Shown here in pieces: positions 1 to 8,841 of a DNA stretch of 64,000 nucleotides (position 1 is the stretch's first letter; each line of letters starts with the position of its first letter). A program made the translations under genes and the position numbers. The stretch comes from Eubacterium callanderi. Lineage in GTDB: Bacteria > Bacillota > Clostridia > Eubacteriales > Eubacteriaceae. The stretch lies in assembly GCF_900142645.1 (NCBI RefSeq), contig NZ_FRBP01000007.1:212662-276661 (forward strand), written 5' to 3'. Below the pieces are notes generated by a model. The model did no database searches. It was not told the origin of the DNA and saw nothing but the letters and a program-made list of their open reading frames with translations.

Positions 1-67
1 TTTATATTTTAAGGATATTCCCAAAGATAATCATACGCATTTCTGGCAAAAACTGTCACAAACAGGT

Positions 68-89
68 CAATTTTCAAACGTGAAAATTG
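68..89. repeat. 9-bp inverted repeat upstream of the polysaccharide operon
   Basis: CAATTTTCA and TGAAAATTG flank a 4-base loop in an AT-rich 250-base leader before the first transferase gene. No T-run follows, so it is unlikely to be a terminator and could be an operator. TATAAT-like hexamers occur at 100-105 and 122-127, but neither has a well-spaced -35 box. Nothing else is recognisable before the first gene. Confidence 0.35.
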
Positions 90-254
90 TCAAAAGCTAT
101 ATAATCAAAGAAAATATACTTTATAATAGAATATGCTGTATATAAAAAAGATAGAAAAAGTTGTTTTTCGCTGAAAGGATATTTTTGGCAGAAAAGAGTA
201 ACTTTTTAAAAAAGATGAAAGCAAAATGCAAATCAGAGAAAGGGTGTGGGGGGA

Positions 255-911
255 ATGGTCTATAGATGCTATATAAAAATACTAATTGATATTTTTGTAG
301 CAGTGCTATCGCTGATCGCTTTGATGCCGGTGTTTGGTGTTATCGCCGCTGCTATTAAGTGGGACTCGGAAGGACCGGTGCTTTTTAAGCAGAAACGCTG
401 CGGACAGTATGGGCGCACCTTTCTGATCTATAAATTCAGAACAATGTATAAAACTGCTCCATATGACAGGCCGGTGAAAGAGCTGAAAAATCCAGAGCAG
501 TATATCACCAGAACCGGGCGGGTGCTGCGCAGGACAAGTCTGGACGAGCTGCCTCAGATTTTTAATATGATAAAGGGAGAGATGAGTTTAATTGGTCCAC
601 GTCCGTTTCTCTTGGCGGAGGGGGAGGTGCTGGCTGCCCGTGAAAAAGCTGGCATAACAGCAGTGAGGCCGGGGATCACGGGCCTGGCACAGATCAATGG
701 ACGCAACCTCATTAGCAATGACGAGAAAGTGGTTTTTGACAGGAAGTATGTTGAAAATATCTGTTTTCTTACAGATGCAGCCATTTTTTTCAAAACGATC
801 CGTTATGTTATAAAACGACAGGATATTTATGAAGGGATGCTGGAGGAGGAGTGCCAGAAGTTGGGGCAAGCGCCAAAAACGTTCCGGAAATGGCAGGAGG
901 ACAATCAATGA
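255..911 (+). CDS. Priming sugar-phosphate transferase (undecaprenyl-phosphate type)
   Basis: Bacterial sugar transferase of the small monotopic PglC/WcaJ-C type. The family moves a sugar-1-phosphate from a UDP-sugar to undecaprenyl phosphate at the inner membrane face, the first step of repeat-unit assembly. At 218 residues it has one N-terminal hydrophobic segment (about 9-34), KFRTM (60-64), the catalytic Asp-Glu of SLDELPQ (95-101) and the GPRP motif (114-117). ATG at 255 is preferred because MVYRCYIK matches family N-termini; an in-frame GTG at 246 is possible. The stop overlaps the next start (ATGA). The donor sugar cannot be told from sequence. Confidence 0.85.
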   Translation: MVYRCYIKILIDIFVAVLSLIALMPVFGVIAAAIKWDSEGPVLFKQKRCGQYGRTFLIYKFRTMYKTAPYDRPVKELKNPEQYITRTGRVLRRTSLDELPQIFNMIKGEMSLIGPRPFLLAEGEVLAAREKAGITAVRPGITGLAQINGRNLISNDEKVVFDRKYVENICFLTDAAIFFKTIRYVIKRQDIYEGMLEEECQKLGQAPKTFRKWQEDNQ

Positions 912-2104
912 GAATTTTTATGGTGAGTCCACATTATTACCCGGATACATTCCAGGTTACTGCCCTTTCAGCAGCACTTGTGAGGCGGGGACATCAGGTC
1001 AGGATATTGACTGGACTTCCGGATTACACAACCTCCCGGGTGCCAGAGGCATATCGGTATTTTAAGAATCGGAGGCAGTGGATTGATGGGGTGGAGGTGG
1101 TCCGTATACCGGTGATTGCTCGGAGAAGCGGTGCTTTCTTCCGCTGTATGAATTATCTTTCCTTTGCGCTGACAGCGGCCATTTATTGTCTGTTTATGCG
1201 TTGGCAGTTTGATGTGATTTACGTGTACGGGATCTCGCCGGTGACAGTGATTTTTCCTGCTGCTGTGCTTAAAAAGATTTCAAACAAGAAGCTGTTCTAT
1301 TATTGTATGGATATATGGCCAGAATGCGTGAAGGTTTATGGCATCGGGGAAGGGAGTCTTTTTTACAGCATAATCAGCTGGCTTTCCAGAGGTCTTTATC
1401 GCCAGTGCGACCATATTGCCGTTACATCAAAGCCCTTTATCGACTATCTGCACTATGTCAATGATGTTCCCTTTGAAAAGATGGAGTACCTGCCTCAGGA
1501 AGCCGGTGACGATTATTTATCACAGGATTTAACTACAGAGCCGGATGGTATAACGAATTTTGTGTTCATGGGAAATATCGGAAAGGCTCAGGATGTGGCT
1601 TGTATTATTGAAGCAGCAGACAGGCTGAAGGGAACTCCCGGTTTTAGGATTCATCTGGTGGGGGATGGGTCGGACGCGGAGCGGTGCCGTGTGCTGGTTC
1701 GTGAAAAGGCTCTGGAAAATCAGATACTGTTCTACGGCAGACGTCCTCACGAGGAAATGGAAGATTACTACCGGCTGGCGGACGCCTGTCTGTTGACTCT
1801 CAATGGGGATACGGCAGTGGGATTGACACTTCCAGCCAAGCTCCAGGGATATATGGCGGCGGGGAAGCCAGTGATCGCAGCTGCAGACGGCGCTGTCCGG
1901 GAGGTGATTACAGAATCCGGCTGTGGTCTTTGTACTGGGGCCGGCGATGCGGAAGGTCTCGCGGAGCTGCTGCTGCGGTTTATGGAAAATACGACGCAGT
2001 ACAGCAGCTGTGGCGAACGGGGACGCGCGTACGTCAAGAAGCATTTTACAGAAGAACGGCATTTAAACCAGCTTGAAAAACAGCTGGGCGAATTAATACA
2101 ATGA
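908..2104 (+). CDS. GT4 glycosyltransferase, WbuB-like (possible L-FucNAc transferase)
   Basis: GT-B fold glycosyltransferase of 398 residues. The N-terminus (SPHYYPDTFQVTALS, then LTGLPDYT) resembles WbuB-type enzymes, which add N-acetyl-L-fucosamine to the lipid-linked primer sugar. The C-terminal donor domain shows LPAKLQGYMAAGKPVIAA. Start ATG 908 overlaps the upstream stop and has AGGAGG just upstream. The genes directly downstream make UDP-L-FucNAc, which supports this substrate, but specificity is inferred from similarity and context. Confidence 0.75.
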   Translation: MRIFMVSPHYYPDTFQVTALSAALVRRGHQVRILTGLPDYTTSRVPEAYRYFKNRRQWIDGVEVVRIPVIARRSGAFFRCMNYLSFALTAAIYCLFMRWQFDVIYVYGISPVTVIFPAAVLKKISNKKLFYYCMDIWPECVKVYGIGEGSLFYSIISWLSRGLYRQCDHIAVTSKPFIDYLHYVNDVPFEKMEYLPQEAGDDYLSQDLTTEPDGITNFVFMGNIGKAQDVACIIEAADRLKGTPGFRIHLVGDGSDAERCRVLVREKALENQILFYGRRPHEEMEDYYRLADACLLTLNGDTAVGLTLPAKLQGYMAAGKPVIAAADGAVREVITESGCGLCTGAGDAEGLAELLLRFMENTTQYSSCGERGRAYVKKHFTEERHLNQLEKQLGELIQ

Positions 2105-2112
2105 GGTGAAAG

Positions 2113-3156
2113 ATGTTAAAAAATAAGACACTGATGATTACAGGAGGAACCGGGTCCTTTGGCAACGCGGTGCTCAAACGTTTTTTGGCTACAGATATTA
2201 AGGAGATCCGGATTTTCTCCAGAGATGAAAAAAAACAAGATGATATGCGCAGGGCTTACGGAAACGAAAAAATCAAATTCTATCTCGGGGATGTCCGGGA
2301 TAAGGCAAGCATCCAACACGCTCTTTACGGTGTGAATTATATTTTTCATGCTGCGGCCCTGAAGCAGGTGCCCTCCTGTGAGTTTTTCCCCATGGAGGCG
2401 GTTAAAACCAACGTGCTGGGGACAGACAATGTGCTGACCGCCGCCATTGAGGCTGGAGTAAGAAAAGTTGTCTGCCTGTCAACGGACAAAGCGGCTTATC
2501 CCATCAACGCTATGGGAACCTCTAAGGCCATGATGGAGAAAATGTTTATGGCGAAATCCCGGACGGTGGCTCCAGAGCGCACGGTTATCAGCGGAACCCG
2601 TTATGGGAATGTTCTGTGTTCCAGAGGGTCTGTGGTGCCTTTGTTCATTGATAAACTAAAGGCCGGTGAGCCATTGACAGTGACGAACCCGTCCATGACC
2701 CGCTTTGTCATGAGCCTTGAGGAGGCGGTGGAACTGGTGCTTTTTGCCTTTGAGAACGCGGATCCGGGGGATATCATGATTCCCAGGGTACCGTCCTGTA
2801 CCATCGGCACACTGGCTGAAGCAGTTCAAGAGCTCTTTGGGGTAACCAGGGAAATCCAGACAATCGGTGTGCGCCACGGAGAGAAATTTCATGAAACACT
2901 CCTGACACGGGAGGAGGCATCACGCGCCATCGACCACGGGGGCTTTTTCAGAGTGCCCATGGATCAGCGTGACCTCAATTATGAAAAATATTTTTCGGAG
3001 GGGGAAACGGTAATTGCTGAGGAATTCACCTCAGACAGTGCAGAAATACTTAATGTGGAGCAGGTGATGGAAAAACTGAGGAACCTGCCGTATATTCAGA
3101 ATGAGCTGGCGCAGTGGTACATCCAGAGCGGCAAGCACATTCGGCTTACAGCCTAG
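2113..3156 (+). CDS. capE: UDP-GlcNAc 4,6-dehydratase/5-epimerase (CapE/FnlA/WbjB-type)
   Basis: Short-chain dehydrogenase-like enzyme of 347 residues. The family uses UDP-GlcNAc and bound NADP to form a 4-keto-6-deoxy L-configured sugar, the first step to UDP-N-acetyl-L-fucosamine. The nucleotide-binding motif is TGGTGSFG near the N-terminus. KQVPSCEFFPMEAVKTN, CLSTDKAAYPINAMG and SGTRYGNVLCSRGSV are typical of the FnlA/CapE branch. SD-like GAGGTGA precedes ATG 2113. The next two genes are the expected CapF and CapG partners, making the pathway assignment firm. Confidence 0.88.
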   Translation: MLKNKTLMITGGTGSFGNAVLKRFLATDIKEIRIFSRDEKKQDDMRRAYGNEKIKFYLGDVRDKASIQHALYGVNYIFHAAALKQVPSCEFFPMEAVKTNVLGTDNVLTAAIEAGVRKVVCLSTDKAAYPINAMGTSKAMMEKMFMAKSRTVAPERTVISGTRYGNVLCSRGSVVPLFIDKLKAGEPLTVTNPSMTRFVMSLEEAVELVLFAFENADPGDIMIPRVPSCTIGTLAEAVQELFGVTREIQTIGVRHGEKFHETLLTREEASRAIDHGGFFRVPMDQRDLNYEKYFSEGETVIAEEFTSDSAEILNVEQVMEKLRNLPYIQNELAQWYIQSGKHIRLTA

Positions 3157-3166
3157 GAGAATAAAA

Positions 3167-4363
3167 ATGAAGATACTTGTAACAGGAGCGGGAGGTTTTA
3201 TCGGAAAAAATCTGGTGGCCGCATTGGAACATGTGGGCGTTTCTGGCAGTTGTCCAGAACTGGGGCAGGAAATTGTGAAGGTTCTGTGCTTTGGCCGAGA
3301 GTCGGAAAAGAAAACTCTTGAGCGCTATACCGCCGAGTGTGACTTTGTCTATCATCTGGCAGGGGTTAATCGGCCGGAAAAGCCCGAAGCTTTTGAAGAG
3401 GTCAATACTGGCCTGACCTGCGAATTGCTTTCTCTGCTTGAAAAGCACGGCAACAAAGCCCCGGTGGTACTGGCATCCTCAGTTCAGGCTGAAAAGGATA
3501 ATCCTTACGGTAAAAGTAAGAAGAAAGCCGAAAGACTGGTGACACGTTACGGCAGGAAAAATGACGTTGAGACCTTTATTTACCGCCTGCCTAATATTTT
3601 TGGAAAATGGTGCCGCCCTTATTATAACAGTGTAGCCGCCACTTTCTGCCATCAGATCAGTCGGGGGCTACCGATCCATATTAATAACCCGGAAGCGGTT
3701 TTGCAGCTGGCTTATATCGATGATGTTATTACGGCAATGCTGGGCGCACTGACTGGAGGAGATCACCGTATTACAGAAACCTATGAGGTGACAGTGGGCA
3801 GTCTTGCCGAGAAGATAGAAGGTTTCAGAGAAAACAGGGAAAAGCTGGAGGTACCGGATATGGCAGATCCTCTGACCAAAAAACTTTACTCGGCTTACCT
3901 GACCTACCTGTCGGTGGATAATCTGAGCCAGCCGCTTAAAACCCATACCGATGCCCGGGGTGCCTTTGCGGAGTTCATTAAAACACCAGACCGCGGACAG
4001 CTTTCAGTCAATATCACAAAGGCAGGCGTGACACGCGGAGACCATTGGCACCACACAAAAAATGAAAAGTTCCTGGTGGTCAGAGGAACTGGGCGGATAA
4101 GGCTGAGACGGCTTGGAAGTGACCGGATTTTGGAATATCCGGTATCTGGTGAGCAGCTGGAGGTGATGGACATACCCGCGGGTTATACCCACGCGCTGGT
4201 TAATGACGGCAGCGAGGATATGGTTACGCTGATCTGGGCTTGTGAGATATTCTACCCACAGCAGCCAGATACCTACTCATTGGCGGTAGAACCAGAAATC
4301 ATAAAGGAGGTAAGGGGGAATGAAAAAGCTGAAGCTCATGACGATTCTCGGAACACGGCCTGA
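3167..4363 (+). CDS. capF: UDP-4-keto-6-deoxy-HexNAc reductase, CapF/FnlB-type, SDR plus cupin
   Basis: Two-domain enzyme of 398 residues, the second step of UDP-L-FucNAc synthesis in the Cap/Fnl pathway. The N-terminal Rossmann reductase opens with VTGAGGFIGKN (about residues 5-15). The C-terminal cupin (about 250-380) has the metal-binding stretch GDHWHHTKNEKF. ATG 3167 follows CTAGGAGAATAAAA, a good ribosome-binding site. The frame runs 44 bases into capG; the last 15 or so residues are encoded in that overlap and may be a non-conserved tail. Confidence 0.87.
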   Translation: MKILVTGAGGFIGKNLVAALEHVGVSGSCPELGQEIVKVLCFGRESEKKTLERYTAECDFVYHLAGVNRPEKPEAFEEVNTGLTCELLSLLEKHGNKAPVVLASSVQAEKDNPYGKSKKKAERLVTRYGRKNDVETFIYRLPNIFGKWCRPYYNSVAATFCHQISRGLPIHINNPEAVLQLAYIDDVITAMLGALTGGDHRITETYEVTVGSLAEKIEGFRENREKLEVPDMADPLTKKLYSAYLTYLSVDNLSQPLKTHTDARGAFAEFIKTPDRGQLSVNITKAGVTRGDHWHHTKNEKFLVVRGTGRIRLRRLGSDRILEYPVSGEQLEVMDIPAGYTHALVNDGSEDMVTLIWACEIFYPQQPDTYSLAVEPEIIKEVRGNEKAEAHDDSRNTA

Positions 4364-5447
4364 AATTATCCGGCTGTCAGCAACGATAAAAAAATGTGAC
4401 CAGTATTTTGACCATATTCTTGTGCATACCGGACAGAATTGGGATTATGCCCTGAACCAGATTTTTTTTGAGAACCTGGGGCTTCGCGCTCCAGACCACT
4501 ATCTGGACAGCGCAGGAGAAACGCTGGGCGAAACAATGGGGAATATTATTGCCAGAGCCTATGAAGTAATGGTGCGCGAAAAACCTGACGCCCTGCTGAT
4601 TCTTGGTGATACAAATTCCGCCCTGTCGGCCATCAGCGCAAAAAGGCTAAAAATACCTATTTTTCACATGGAGGCCGGGAATCGCTGCTGGGACTGGAAT
4701 GTGCCGGAGATGGTCAACCGGACCATTGTGGACCATATCGCAGATATTCACCTGCCCTACACAGAGCACTCAAGACGTTATCTGCTGAGGGAGGGAATCG
4801 ATGGAAAAACCATTTTTGTCACCGGGAGCCCCATGCGTGAAGTGTTGGAGGAGCATCGGGAAGCCATCAGGGTATCTGGGATTCTTGAAACACTGGGGCT
4901 GGAGAAAAGCGGTTACTTTCTGCTGTCTACCCACCGGGAGGAAAATATCGATGAGGAAAGGCATTTTCTCAGTCTGATGACAGCCGTCAACCAGCTGGCA
5001 GAAAAGCATCAGCTGCCTGTAGTCTATCCGACGCATCCCCGCAGCCGTAAGATGATTGAAAAACGGGGATTTGTATTTCATCCATTGGTAAAATCCATAA
5101 AACCTCTGGGCTTTTTTGACTATAACAAGCTACAAAAAAATGCCCGCTGTGTCCTGTCAGACAGTGGCACCCTTTCAGAGGAAAGCGCATTGCTGAATTT
5201 TCCTGCAGTGCTGATCCGGACATCGACTGAACGCCCGGAGGTGTTTGACAAGGGGACTATGGTCATTGGCGGCATAACCACAAAGGAAATTGAGCAGGCT
5301 GTTGAACTGGCAGTACAGATGGCTGAAAACAATGAACCTCTGGTCATGGCAGGGGATTACACAGACACCAACGTCAGCGTCAAAGTCGTCAAGCTGGTCC
5401 AGAGTTATACCGCCATTGTAAATGAAACAATCTGGAGGAAAAAATAA
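4320..5447 (+). CDS. capG: Non-hydrolysing UDP-HexNAc 2-epimerase, CapG/FnlC-type
   Basis: WecB-family 2-epimerase of 375 residues. Next to capE and capF it most likely catalyses the last step, the C2 epimerisation yielding UDP-N-acetyl-L-fucosamine. Family features are TILGTRPEIIRLSATIKK at the N-terminus, HMEAGNRCWDWNVPEMVNR, and a C-terminal SDSGTLSEESALLNFPAV loop. GGAGG at 4305-4309 sets ATG 4320. Classical WecB (GlcNAc to ManNAc) is the alternative, but the gene order favours FnlC. Confidence 0.85.
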   Translation: MKKLKLMTILGTRPEIIRLSATIKKCDQYFDHILVHTGQNWDYALNQIFFENLGLRAPDHYLDSAGETLGETMGNIIARAYEVMVREKPDALLILGDTNSALSAISAKRLKIPIFHMEAGNRCWDWNVPEMVNRTIVDHIADIHLPYTEHSRRYLLREGIDGKTIFVTGSPMREVLEEHREAIRVSGILETLGLEKSGYFLLSTHREENIDEERHFLSLMTAVNQLAEKHQLPVVYPTHPRSRKMIEKRGFVFHPLVKSIKPLGFFDYNKLQKNARCVLSDSGTLSEESALLNFPAVLIRTSTERPEVFDKGTMVIGGITTKEIEQAVELAVQMAENNEPLVMAGDYTDTNVSVKVVKLVQSYTAIVNETIWRKK

Positions 5448-6535
5448 TGAGACTTTGTTTAATTGCCCCCATACCGCCACCTTATGGCGGCATTGCCAAC
5501 TGGACGCGGCTGATCAGTGAACACATTGAGAAAAAGCAGCAGGATATTGAGTTGAATATTTTAGATACCGGCACTGGAAGAAGGACGACCGAGGGGAGGA
5601 GCCTCTGGGACCGCGTGGTGGTCAGCGGCATAAAAATGCTGGGACTGAAGCGACGCCTAATCCGTGAAATAAAAAACAAACGGCCTGATGTCATTCATCT
5701 CACCACCAGCGGGAGCCTTGGCCTGATCCGGGATGGCCTGCTTCTGAAAACCGCGCGGAAAAACAGTATTCCCACAAACTACCACATCCGTTACGGCAGA
5801 ATCCCACAGCTTGAAAAGGAGCATTCCGGGGAATGGAGGTATCAGCTGAAGGCCTGCCGGCTGGCTGATCGGGTAATTGTCATTGATTCTAAAAGCTATG
5901 CCTGCCTAAGACATTACTTGCCAGAGGAAAAGCTGTCTTATGTGCCAAATCCTATCAATCTTGAGGAACTTCCTGATCCCGGGGAAAAAAGAGGCCGGAA
6001 GATTGTTTTCTTGGGATGGGTGACACGGGAAAAAGGAACCTGGGAGCTTCTCGAAGCCTGGCAGGACTTAAAGCAGGAGTACCCAGACTGGATACTGGAA
6101 ATTATAGGGCCTTTTCAGGAGGATTTTGCCAGGACTTTAAAAAGAAAATTTAGCTTTGAAGGCGTTGAGCTGGTTGGTGAGCTGCCGCACACTCAGGCAA
6201 TAAAACGCCTGAATGAGGCGGAAATTTTTGTTCTGCCAAGCCACACTGAGGGGTTTCCAAACGCAGTTTTAGAGGCGATGGCATTGGGAAAGGCTGTTGT
6301 TGCCACCAGGGTAGGGGCCATACCAGATATGCTGGAAAACTGTGGCATATTGGTTGAAAAACACAGTCCGGATAATCTCAGGAAAGCCCTTGATGGACTG
6401 ATGGATAATGCTGTGCTGCGGCAGAAGCTTGGTGACAGGGCCTTTGTGAAAGTGACTAATCAGTACAATCTGGAAAAAGTGATTGAACTGTACAATGAGA
6501 TATGGAGGAATAATGAAACATTATGCAGCGCTTAA
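5447..6535 (+). CDS. GT4 family glycosyltransferase
   Basis: A 362-residue GT-B glycosyltransferase. The N-terminal acceptor half begins LCLIAPIPPPYGGIANW, and the C-terminal GT1/GT4 domain contains SHTEGFPNAVLEAMALGKAVVATRVG, with the E-x7-E signature that holds the nucleotide sugar. The start ATG overlaps the capG stop by one base, and TGGAGG lies upstream. It presumably adds one residue of the repeat unit on the cytoplasmic side; donor and acceptor are unknown. Confidence 0.8.
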   Translation: MRLCLIAPIPPPYGGIANWTRLISEHIEKKQQDIELNILDTGTGRRTTEGRSLWDRVVVSGIKMLGLKRRLIREIKNKRPDVIHLTTSGSLGLIRDGLLLKTARKNSIPTNYHIRYGRIPQLEKEHSGEWRYQLKACRLADRVIVIDSKSYACLRHYLPEEKLSYVPNPINLEELPDPGEKRGRKIVFLGWVTREKGTWELLEAWQDLKQEYPDWILEIIGPFQEDFARTLKRKFSFEGVELVGELPHTQAIKRLNEAEIFVLPSHTEGFPNAVLEAMALGKAVVATRVGAIPDMLENCGILVEKHSPDNLRKALDGLMDNAVLRQKLGDRAFVKVTNQYNLEKVIELYNEIWRNNETLCSA

Positions 6536-7826
6536 AAATAGAGAGACAAAACTATCTGTTATCGGACTGGGCTATGTGGGCCTGCCTATAGCCGCGGCTT
6601 TTTCAAAAAAGGTACCTGTCATCGGCTTTGACACGAACCAGAAAAAAATAGAAGTTTACAGGCAAGGTGAAGATCCCACAAGGGAAGTAGGTGATGAGGC
6701 GGTCAGGAACTGCTCTGTGGATTTCACAGGGGATGAAAAAAGGCTGGGGGAAGCGCGTTTCCATATCGTCACTGTGCCCACTCCGGTCAGGCGTGATAAA
6801 ACACCGGATCTTTCTCTGGTAAAGGCAGCCAGCCGGATTCTTGGCAGAAATCTGAAAAAGGGTTCGGTGGTAGTCTATGAAAGCACGGTTTATCCTGGCG
6901 TTACCGAGGAAATCTGTCTCCCAATATTGGAAAAAACCTCTGGCCTTAAATGTGGAAGGGATTTTAAGATTGGCTATTCACCAGAGCGTATCAATCCTGG
7001 AGATAAGGTACACCGGCTGGAGAATATTGTCAAGATTGTATCCGGCATGGACGCTGAAACTCTGGATACAGTGGCGGAGGTTTACAGCATGGTAGTAGAG
7101 GCTGGTGTGCACCGGGCAGAGAGCATCCGGGTAGCTGAGGCGGCTAAGGTTATTGAGAACAGTCAGCGGGATATTAACATCGCCTTTATGAATGAGCTGT
7201 CTATCATGTTTAACAGGATGGGTATTGACACAAAGGCCGTTCTCGAAGCCGCAGGCACCAAATGGAATTTTATGGAGTTTACCCCTGGTCTGGTGGGCGG
7301 TCACTGTATCGGAGTAGATCCCTACTACCTGACCCATAAGGCAGAGATGTTAGGCTACAAATCTCAGGTGATCCTCTCCGGGCGCCGGATTAATGATAGT
7401 ATGGGCTGTTATGTGGCTGAAAATGCTGTGAAACAGCTCATCAAAAAGGATGTGACTATTCCGCAGGCCCGTGTGGGGATTCTGGGTTTTACATTTAAGG
7501 AAAATTGCCCGGACAGCCGGAACACTAAGGTAATGGATATCATCAGGGAGCTCAGGGAATATGGCATTGAGCCAGTGGTGTGTGACCCCGAGGCCGATCC
7601 CGCGGAGGCCAGGGCTCATTTTGATATAAAGCTTTCAAATATCACTGATCTTGAGGAGCTGGATCTTTTGATCATCGCGGTGGCACACAGCCGCTTTAAA
7701 GAATTACCCCTTGAGGAGCTTAACCTGTTTTTTAAAAATAAAAAGAAAAAAATCCTTTTTGACTTGAAGGGCGTTTATGAAAAAAAGGACTGTGAAACGC
7801 AGAATTATACTTATTGGAGGCTTTAA
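6513..7826 (+). CDS. UDP-N-acetylhexosamine 6-dehydrogenase (TviB/WbpO-like)
   Basis: Nucleotide-sugar dehydrogenase of 437 residues that oxidises C6 of a UDP-HexNAc to the uronic acid with two NAD+. The NAD-binding motif is GLGYVGLPIAAAF (about 15-27) and the catalytic Cys lies in GGHCIGVDPYYL. ATG 6513 follows GGAGG and overlaps the preceding gene by 23 bases. The next gene encodes a TviC/WbpP-like 4-epimerase; in Vi-antigen loci this pair converts UDP-GlcNAc to UDP-GalNAcA. UDP-ManNAc as substrate (WecC-type) cannot be excluded. Confidence 0.82.
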   Translation: MKHYAALKNRETKLSVIGLGYVGLPIAAAFSKKVPVIGFDTNQKKIEVYRQGEDPTREVGDEAVRNCSVDFTGDEKRLGEARFHIVTVPTPVRRDKTPDLSLVKAASRILGRNLKKGSVVVYESTVYPGVTEEICLPILEKTSGLKCGRDFKIGYSPERINPGDKVHRLENIVKIVSGMDAETLDTVAEVYSMVVEAGVHRAESIRVAEAAKVIENSQRDINIAFMNELSIMFNRMGIDTKAVLEAAGTKWNFMEFTPGLVGGHCIGVDPYYLTHKAEMLGYKSQVILSGRRINDSMGCYVAENAVKQLIKKDVTIPQARVGILGFTFKENCPDSRNTKVMDIIRELREYGIEPVVCDPEADPAEARAHFDIKLSNITDLEELDLLIIAVAHSRFKELPLEELNLFFKNKKKKILFDLKGVYEKKDCETQNYTYWRL

Positions 7827-7827
7827 G

Positions 7828-8802
7828 ATGGGATATAAGCATTTGATATTTCCGAAGGGAAGTCGCTTTCTGGTGACAGGCGGGGCGGGCTTTATTGGCT
7901 CCGCTGTCTGCGAGGCACTGCTTTCCATGGGCTATTTTGTCCGCTGTCTGGACGATCTGTCAACTGGAAGTAAAGAAAATATCCGGCCCTTTTTTAATAA
8001 TCCCGGCTTTGAGTTTATAAAGGGGGATATTCAGGATTATGACATCTGTCTGGAGGCATGTGGAGGAATAGACTATGTCTCGCACCAGGCGGCTTGGGGC
8101 AGCGTGCCCCGCAGCATCAAACTGCCGCTGCTTTACGAGGGCATCAATGTCAAGGGAACACTGAATATGCTGGAGGCGGCAAGACAGAAGGGCGTCAGGC
8201 GTTTTGTTTATGCTTCGTCCTCATCGGTTTACGGCGATGAGGAGAGACTCCCTAAAACAGAAAGCCAAATGGGAAACTGCCTGTCGCCCTATGCCCTGAC
8301 CAAGAAAACGGCGGAGGAATACGCAGGGCTATACACCAGGCTTTATGGCCTTGAAACCATCGGATTCCGCTATTTTAATGTTTTTGGAAAACGCCAGAAT
8401 CCTGAAGGCGTTTACGCTGCGGTTATACCGAAATTTGTCAAAAGCCTGATGGCTGGCGAGGCACCCCGGATCAATGGCGACGGCAGCCAGTCCAGAGATT
8501 TTACCTATATTGAAAACGCAGTGGAGGCAAACCTGAAGGGAATGCTGGCACCGAAGGAAGCGGCCGGAGCCGCATACAATATTGCCTGCGGCGGCCAGAT
8601 CAGCCTGAACAGGCTGTATTATACCCTCTGCGGACTTTTGAACCGGGAGCTGCCCCCGGTTTACGGACCAGAGCGTCCGGGAGATATTCGCCATTCCTGT
8701 GCGGATATTACAGCGGCCAGGGAATTGCTGAACTATGATCCGGATTACAGCTTTGAGGATGGTATTGAGAAAACCATTGAATGGTACAGGGAGCATATAT
8801 AA
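7828..8802 (+). CDS. UDP-HexNAc(A) 4-epimerase, TviC/WbpP-like SDR
   Basis: Extended SDR epimerase of 324 residues. It has the NAD-binding motif VTGGAGFIGSAVCE (about 14-27), YASSSSVYGDE, and the catalytic SPYALTKK (YxxxK). The signature DDLSTG is typical of 4-epimerases acting on N-acetylated UDP-sugars. ATG 7828 is preferred because GGAGG lies at 7816-7820 and the frame starts two bases after the dehydrogenase stop. With the preceding gene it would supply a HexNAc-uronic acid precursor. Confidence 0.82.
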   Translation: MGYKHLIFPKGSRFLVTGGAGFIGSAVCEALLSMGYFVRCLDDLSTGSKENIRPFFNNPGFEFIKGDIQDYDICLEACGGIDYVSHQAAWGSVPRSIKLPLLYEGINVKGTLNMLEAARQKGVRRFVYASSSSVYGDEERLPKTESQMGNCLSPYALTKKTAEEYAGLYTRLYGLETIGFRYFNVFGKRQNPEGVYAAVIPKFVKSLMAGEAPRINGDGSQSRDFTYIENAVEANLKGMLAPKEAAGAAYNIACGGQISLNRLYYTLCGLLNRELPPVYGPERPGDIRHSCADITAARELLNYDPDYSFEDGIEKTIEWYREHI

Positions 8803-8841
8803 GACGGACACGAGAATTCACAAAGGACTGCGAGGCGGTAA